This document shows positions 6,422 through 10,252 of a DNA stretch of 10,252 nt, in pieces. The stretch lies in the NCBI GenBank assembly GCA_902766655.1, contig CACXEL010000230.1:1-10252 (forward strand), written 5' to 3'. Both the position numbers and the translations under genes were made by a program. The number at the start of each line of letters is the position of its first letter. Within the stretch, counting starts at the first letter, position 1. Source of the stretch: an uncultured Lachnospiraceae bacterium (lineage in GTDB: Bacteria > Bacillota > Clostridia > Lachnospirales > Lachnospiraceae). Below the pieces are notes generated by a model. The model was not told the origin of the DNA and ran no database searches. It saw only the letters and a list, made by a program, of their open reading frames with translations.

Positions 6422-8134
6422 GTGCGATATTACAATTTGGATCCTTCTCTGCCCATTGAAATCGTTGTAAGCCGGACAGTAGGCCACCGACAGCTCCGGA
6501 CTTTTCTCGATCCGCTTCATGAGGGTCTCCGTTTCCCCGAAAAAGACTGCGTCCATGGCGTTCCCCCGGACGCGGGCCTGGAAGCCCAGACGTGCCGGAT
6601 CCGCGTCCCCGCCCGAAGCCATGGAACGCACCCGGGCCTTCAGCACATTGCGGCCGGCCCCGAAGATCCTGGGATGCTCAAAGAAAACGCTCTTTTCCGC
6701 GAATACAGGCTTGGGATTGCCCTTCCCGAAGGGCTCGAGCAGCTTCAGCTCCTCCAGCAGCCGGTCGGTCACATAGGAGATGGGCATAGGTACGTCTATG
6801 AGGATCCGTTCCTGGAAGTCCTCCTCACCCAGGGGACACAGAGCATTCAGCTCCCGTCGGAAGGCGTCCACGTTCTCCCTGGGCAAGGTGAGCCCGGCCG
6901 CCATAGGATGGCCGCCGAACCTGGTCAGGAGATGGGCGACTTCCGTAAGCGATTCGAACATGGAGTAATTCTCCGTGGACCGGCCGGAGCCCTTGACGCC
7001 GTCCTCTCCCTCTGTGAGGATAAAGCACGGATGATGGTATTTCTCACGGATCCTGCCGGCCACGATGCCGGCCAGGCTCTCATGGAGATCCGGCAGATAA
7101 ACGATCAGGATCTTGTCCCGGATCAGACCTTCCTCCTCCACGATCCTGACGGCCTCTTTGACACCGGTCTCCGTCATGGCCTTGCGGCTGTCATTGAGGT
7201 CCTTGAGTTCCTGGGCGATGCCTGCCGCCGCGGCGGGATTGGTCTCCTCCAGCAGGGCCAGGGCCCGCATGGCGGTGTTGAGCCGCCCGCTGGCATTGAG
7301 GCAGGGACCGAGGATGAAGCCTATATGGTAGGTGTCCAGGGCCTCGATCGGAATCCTGCAGACTCTGGCCAGAGCCTTGAGACCGACGTTGCCTGTCCTT
7401 CGCAGGCGCTCCAGCCCTTCCTTCACAATGATCCGGTTCTCTCCCGTCAGATCGACGATGTCGCCGACGGTGGCGAAAGCCGCGTACTGGAGCAGGTCCA
7501 TCTCCGGATCCCCGCCCAGAGCCAGGACCAGCTTCCAGGCGATGGCCGCCCCGCACATCTCCCGGTAGGGATAGGTGCAGTCGGAGCGCTTGGCATCGAT
7601 GACTGCGTCGGCGCCGGGCATCTCCAGCACTTCATGATGGTCGGTCACGATGGTCGTCATTCCCAACTCCCTCGCAAGGTCCATCTGGGGGCCGGCGGAA
7701 ATGCCGTTGTCGACCGTAACGATCGTATCGATTCCGTCCAGCGCGGCGTCACGCACGATGTGTTCATTTATCCCGTACCCGTCCCGGACACGGTCCGGGA
7801 TCCGGATATCCGCTCTGGCCCCGAGTTCCGTAAGGCCCCTTTTCAGGATGTAGGAAGCCATGATCCCGTCTATGTCGTAGTCGCCGACCACGCGGATCCG
7901 CTTCCCCTCCTCTATCTTTTTCTTTAAAATGCAGACCGCCCTGTCCATGTCCGGGAGACCCATGGGATCGTGAAGGTAGCTGAGCCCCCCGCGAAGATAC
8001 TCCTCGATAGCCTCGTCCCCCACAATGTCCCGGTTGCGGATGAGGCGGGCGGTCACCGGATCGATCCCGAATTTCCTGGCGATGGCGTAAAAGTCCGCCC
8101 GCTTGGCGGCCACCATCCATTTTTCCTTTGCCAA
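6413..8134 (-). CDS. recJ: Single-stranded-DNA-specific 5'-3' exonuclease RecJ
   Basis: 573 residues from the chosen start. RecJ degrades single-stranded DNA 5' to 3' in recombination and mismatch or base-excision repair. The DHH-family catalytic motifs are intact: VVGDYDIDG (D85, D87, D89), VTVDNGIS (D142), VTDHHE (D165, H166, H167) and GDIVDL (D225). The DHHA1 part shows GSGRS (382-386) and RFGGHPMAAGL (405-415), followed by a C-terminal OB-like region. The length is near E. coli RecJ and shorter than the extended Bacillus form. The frame opens at a GTG (8143), but the ribosome binding site GGAGG at 8143-8147 overlaps that codon. The in-frame TTG at 8132-8134 lies 8 nt after GGAGG and yields MAKEKWMVAAKRADF, which fits the family N-terminus, so I place the start there; GTG or the later ATG at 8116 remain possible. 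Confidence 0.94.
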   Translation of the reverse strand: MAKEKWMVAAKRADFYAIARKFGIDPVTARLIRNRDIVGDEAIEEYLRGGLSYLHDPMGLPDMDRAVCILKKKIEEGKRIRVVGDYDIDGIMASYILKRGLTELGARADIRIPDRVRDGYGINEHIVRDAALDGIDTIVTVDNGISAGPQMDLARELGMTTIVTDHHEVLEMPGADAVIDAKRSDCTYPYREMCGAAIAWKLVLALGGDPEMDLLQYAAFATVGDIVDLTGENRIIVKEGLERLRRTGNVGLKALARVCRIPIEALDTYHIGFILGPCLNASGRLNTAMRALALLEETNPAAAAGIAQELKDLNDSRKAMTETGVKEAVRIVEEEGLIRDKILIVYLPDLHESLAGIVAGRIREKYHHPCFILTEGEDGVKGSGRSTENYSMFESLTEVAHLLTRFGGHPMAAGLTLPRENVDAFRRELNALCPLGEEDFQERILIDVPMPISYVTDRLLEELKLLEPFGKGNPKPVFAEKSVFFEHPRIFGAGRNVLKARVRSMASGGDADPARLGFQARVRGNAMDAVFFGETETLMKRIEKSPELSVAYCPAYNDFNGQRRIQIVISHFN

Positions 8135-8142
8135 CTCATTCA

Positions 8143-8147
8143 CCTCC
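8143..8147 (-). promoter_or_regulatory. Ribosome binding site that sets the recJ start
   Basis: GGAGG on the minus strand. Its last base overlaps the GTG that opens the frame at 8143, so it cannot serve that codon. It is correctly spaced, 8 nt, for the in-frame TTG at 8134. The ATG at 8139 is out of frame and only 3 nt away. Confidence 0.6.
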
Positions 8148-8173
8148 GTGTCCTGAAGTCAACAGTATTCATT

Positions 8174-8322
8174 GCGCGTGTCCGCATCGCAGCCGACCGG
8201 CCGCGGGCACTGGGAATGCACGCTCAAACGTCCGCTCCGCCATACACCTGAGGACATTGGCGGGGACAGGGTCTTCTGCATCCCAGTCACCTGTCTTCCC
8301 GGCATGAAAGAAAAGATCTGCG
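8174..8322 (-). other. Structured spacer between secDF terminator and recJ (possible leader or small RNA)
   Basis: A nested, rod-like set of complementary segments fills most of this non-coding stretch. ACTGGGAATGCA (8209-8220) pairs with TGCATCCCAGT (8277-8287), 11 bp with one bulged base. Inside it, across a 9-by-9 internal loop, GTCC (8230-8233) plus CCGCCA (8237-8242) pair with TGGCGG (8258-8263) plus GGAC (8264-8267), leaving a 3-nt bulge and a 15-nt loop. Outside it, GCC (8200-8202) and GGG (8205-8207) pair with CCCGGC (8298-8303). GCGC near both ends could close the rod. No clear promoter or T-run was found for a separate transcript, and no protein-coding frame is convincing. It could be the recJ mRNA leader or a small RNA; the function is unknown. 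Confidence 0.35.
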
Positions 8323-8328
8323 CCTTTG

Positions 8329-8404
8329 AAAAAAGCTGTCGTATTTCCCGCAGGCCGCGCCCCCTCTTGCAGGGAGGCGCGGCACCGCCGATCTATACGA
8401 CAGC
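8329..8404 (-). terminator. Compound intrinsic terminator of secDF
   Basis: On the minus strand, 9 nt after the secDF stop, GCTGTCGTAT (8404-8395) pairs perfectly over 10 bp with ATACGACAGC (8344-8335), followed directly by six Ts (8334-8329). Nested inside is a second GC-rich stem: 8354-8361 pairs with 8376-8383 over 8 bp, extended by further C-G pairs after one mismatch. The result is a two-storey hairpin, larger than a usual terminator but with the right U-tract. It should separate secDF from recJ. Confidence 0.8.
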
Positions 8405-8413
8405 CGTCATGTA

Positions 8414-10252
8414 TTACTTCTTTTTCTTCTTGCGGATGACGTTGGGGTTGCTCGCGCTGCGGATACCGCCGTTGTCAGCCGGATTCGCGGCGTTGACAGC
8501 TTCGCGGGCAGCTTCCCGCTCAGCCTTGGCTGCAGCCTCCTTATAGGGAGCGGCGTCCTTGCCCAGGTTGGTCCTCATGAGGTACCAAAGCGGGGCGGTC
8601 AGGAAGACTGAGGAGAAGGTACCGGCGACGATACCGACCAGCATCGGCAGGGTGAACTCCTTGATGGAGGCCACACCGACCACGTAAAGGATGACGATGG
8701 AGGAGAAGGTCGTCAGGTTCGTGAAGATGCTTCTCGTCAGTGTCTGGTTGTCGGAGAGGTTGACCAGAGCCTTGAGATTGCCGTTCTTCGGGAAGCCTTC
8801 CAGGTTCTCACGGATACGGTCGAAGATGACGATGGTCGAGTTGATGGAGTAGCCGAGGATGGTCAGCATGACCGCGATGAAGGAGTTGCCCACCGGGATC
8901 CGCAGGATGGCGTAGGCCGTCAGTGTGATCAGCACGTCGTGGATCAGGGCGATGACGGCTGCGGACGCGAAGCGGATGTCATGGAAGCGGATGAAGATGT
9001 AGAGCAGCATGAGGGCGACGGCGATGACGACGGCCAGGATGGCTGCATTTCTCATCTCGGTTCCGACAACTGCGGAGATGTTCTCGGTGGTGACAGCGCC
9101 TTCGGCGACACCGAAGTTTTCGGTCAGGGCGTTGGTCAGGTCAGTCCTCTCGTCCGGTGTCAGAGTCCTGGTCTTGATGATGACCTGTTTGGAGTTGACG
9201 ACAGTCTGATAGCTGATGTCGTTGTCCCCGGTGATGGCGGAGACGACCGGCGTCACCTGGCTCTCCAGCTCGGCGAGGGAGTAGTCCTCGTTGAAATCAA
9301 CGGTGGTGGCGGAGCCGCCCAGGAAGTCAAGGCTGAAGTTCAGGGCACGTCTGCCGCCGGCAGCGTTCACGCCCATGGCGATGATGCCGCAGGCCAGAAC
9401 GACGGCCATGATGGAGTAGGTGATCTTCCGGATGCCAACGAAGTCGATGTTGGTGATCCTCTTCTTCCGGGCCCAGAGCTTCTGGTCCCTGGCGCCGAGC
9501 GCGTAGACAGCCAGAACAATGACTCTGGATACGAAGCATGCAGTGAAGAGGGAGAGGGCGACACCGATGGCCAGTGTCATGGCGAAGCCCTTGATGGTGC
9601 CGGTGCCCAGGGCTCCGAGAACGGCGGCTGCGATCAGGGTGGTCACGTTGCCGTCGATGATGGCGCTCATGGCCTTATGGAAGCCGGAGCGGATGGCGCC
9701 GAGCACGGATGTGCCCTGGGAGATCTCCTCGGAGATACGGGTGTAGATGATAACGTTGGCGTCGACGGCCATACCAATGGAGAGGATGATACCGGCGATA
9801 CCCGGGAGGGTCAGCGTCAGGTCGAAGGCGTTCAGCAGGACCAGGATGAGAGCCGCGTAGAGCACCAGGACGAAGGAGGCGATGACGCCCGGAAGGAGGT
9901 AGACGATGATCATGATCAGGCAGACGATGCCCAGGCCGATGGCGCCGCCGATGAGGGAGGTGCGCAGGGCTTCCTGGCCGAGGGAGGCGCCGACCACGTT
10001 GGACCGGATCTCATTCAGGGTCAGGGACAGACCGCCGATGCGGATGAAGGACGCCAGCTGGTTGGCCTCCTCCATGGAGGACATGCCTTCGATGATGCAG
10101 TTGCCGTCCGTGATGGCGGAGTTGACTCTCGGGACAGAGACGAATCTGCCGTCGTAGTAGATACCGATGGTCTCGCCCTTGGCGACAGCCTTGCGGGTGG
10201 CCTCCGCGAAGGCCTCCGTGGCGGACTTGTTGAAGGAGAGTCGGACAACGTA
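8414..10252 (-). CDS. secDF: Fused protein-export membrane protein SecDF, C-terminal 612 residues (cut by right edge)
   Basis: The frame is open to the window edge, so the N-terminus of SecD is missing. SecDF is the membrane partner of SecYEG that uses the ion gradient to pull exported proteins outward. The first residues (YVVRLSFNKSATEAFAEAT, then NSAITDG) are the end of the SecD external P1 domain, and IRSNVVGASLGQEA precedes the first membrane helix. About five SecD helices follow, with GMAVDANVIIYTRI holding the conserved proton-relay Asp at residue 164. SecF begins near residue 263, with an external domain opened by SLDFLGGS and helices 2-6 at about 402-560. The conserved SecF block reads GYSINSTIVIFDRIREN: the usual Asp after Asn is Ser (residue 472), while the partner Arg (507, in QTLTRS) is kept. 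The tail is basic and ends in KKKKK. A compound terminator follows the stop. Confidence 0.96.
   Translation of the reverse strand, partial: YVVRLSFNKSATEAFAEATRKAVAKGETIGIYYDGRFVSVPRVNSAITDGNCIIEGMSSMEEANQLASFIRIGGLSLTLNEIRSNVVGASLGQEALRTSLIGGAIGLGIVCLIMIIVYLLPGVIASFVLVLYAALILVLLNAFDLTLTLPGIAGIILSIGMAVDANVIIYTRISEEISQGTSVLGAIRSGFHKAMSAIIDGNVTTLIAAAVLGALGTGTIKGFAMTLAIGVALSLFTACFVSRVIVLAVYALGARDQKLWARKKRITNIDFVGIRKITYSIMAVVLACGIIAMGVNAAGGRRALNFSLDFLGGSATTVDFNEDYSLAELESQVTPVVSAITGDNDISYQTVVNSKQVIIKTRTLTPDERTDLTNALTENFGVAEGAVTTENISAVVGTEMRNAAILAVVIAVALMLLYIFIRFHDIRFASAAVIALIHDVLITLTAYAILRIPVGNSFIAVMLTILGYSINSTIVIFDRIRENLEGFPKNGNLKALVNLSDNQTLTRSIFTNLTTFSSIVILYVVGVASIKEFTLPMLVGIVAGTFSSVFLTAPLWYLMRTNLGKDAAPYKEAAAKAEREAAREAVNAANPADNGGIRSASNPNVIRKKKKK

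Noticed and set aside
6167..7927. A 586-codon open frame on the plus strand opposite recJ
   Set aside because: Antisense to recJ with its intact catalytic motifs; no recognisable domain and no ribosome binding site. It is a codon-bias shadow.
8148..8171. TTGAC box just upstream of the recJ ribosome binding site as a recJ promoter
   Set aside because: The TTGACT at this place would put its -10 inside the start region, where no TATAAT-like hexamer exists; no other convincing promoter was found in the spacer.
8254..8305. Cobalamin riboswitch resemblance on the minus strand: GGGAA...AGGTG...CCCGCCAATGT
   Set aside because: The pieces come in the right order and CCCGCCAATGT is one base from the B12-riboswitch consensus, but the B12 box (CAGGAGACCTGCC-like) is missing downstream, the CCGCCA is better explained by its perfect local pairing with TGGCGG, and recJ is not a cobalamin gene.
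1..10252. Mobile element, CRISPR array, toxin-antitoxin pair or phage-defence system
   Set aside because: All long frames resolve into housekeeping genes and one HD-GYP gene. I saw no transposase, integrase, regularly spaced direct repeats or attachment-site duplication.

Overview
The window is a GC-rich piece of a Gram-positive, anaerobic Firmicute chromosome. The best guess is a Clostridia/Lachnospiraceae-type genome. The reasons are a fused SecDF, one bifunctional Rel enzyme, a HemZ-type radical SAM protein, strong GGAGG ribosome binding sites, and the order secDF-recJ-apt-rel-MBL hydrolase-hemZ-(x)-hisS, which is familiar from that group. The assignment rests on remembered gene order and protein similarity, not on a search.

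All eight genes lie on the minus strand, so transcription runs from high to low coordinates. First come the C-terminal 612 residues of secDF (cut by the right edge), ending in a large compound terminator (8329-8404). A structured, gene-free spacer leads to recJ. A second spacer carries a good extended -10 promoter, leader hairpins and, unexpectedly, a terminator pointing the other way. Then come apt and a third spacer with a weak terminator and hairpins. A tight block follows: rel, then an MBL-fold hydrolase 11 bp on, then hemZ overlapping it by 4 bp (ATGA). After hemZ a strong sigma-A-type promoter (961-989) starts a second unit: a stand-alone HD-GYP phosphodiesterase gene overlapping hisS by 4 bp (ATGA). 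Only the first 62 codons of hisS are inside the window.

The genes are mostly housekeeping: protein export (SecDF), single-strand DNA exonuclease (RecJ), adenine salvage (Apt), (p)ppGpp synthesis and hydrolysis (Rel), a glyoxalase-II-like hydrolase, a radical SAM HemZ and histidyl-tRNA synthetase. The one accessory item is the HD-GYP gene between hemZ and hisS, which ties a likely cyclic-di-nucleotide phosphodiesterase to hisS expression. No mobile element, CRISPR array, tRNA or rRNA was seen, and no convincing new multi-gene system. The points most worth a second look are the HD-GYP/hisS coupling, a Ser in place of the proton-relay Asp in SecF, the structured spacer before recJ, and the plus-strand terminator before apt.
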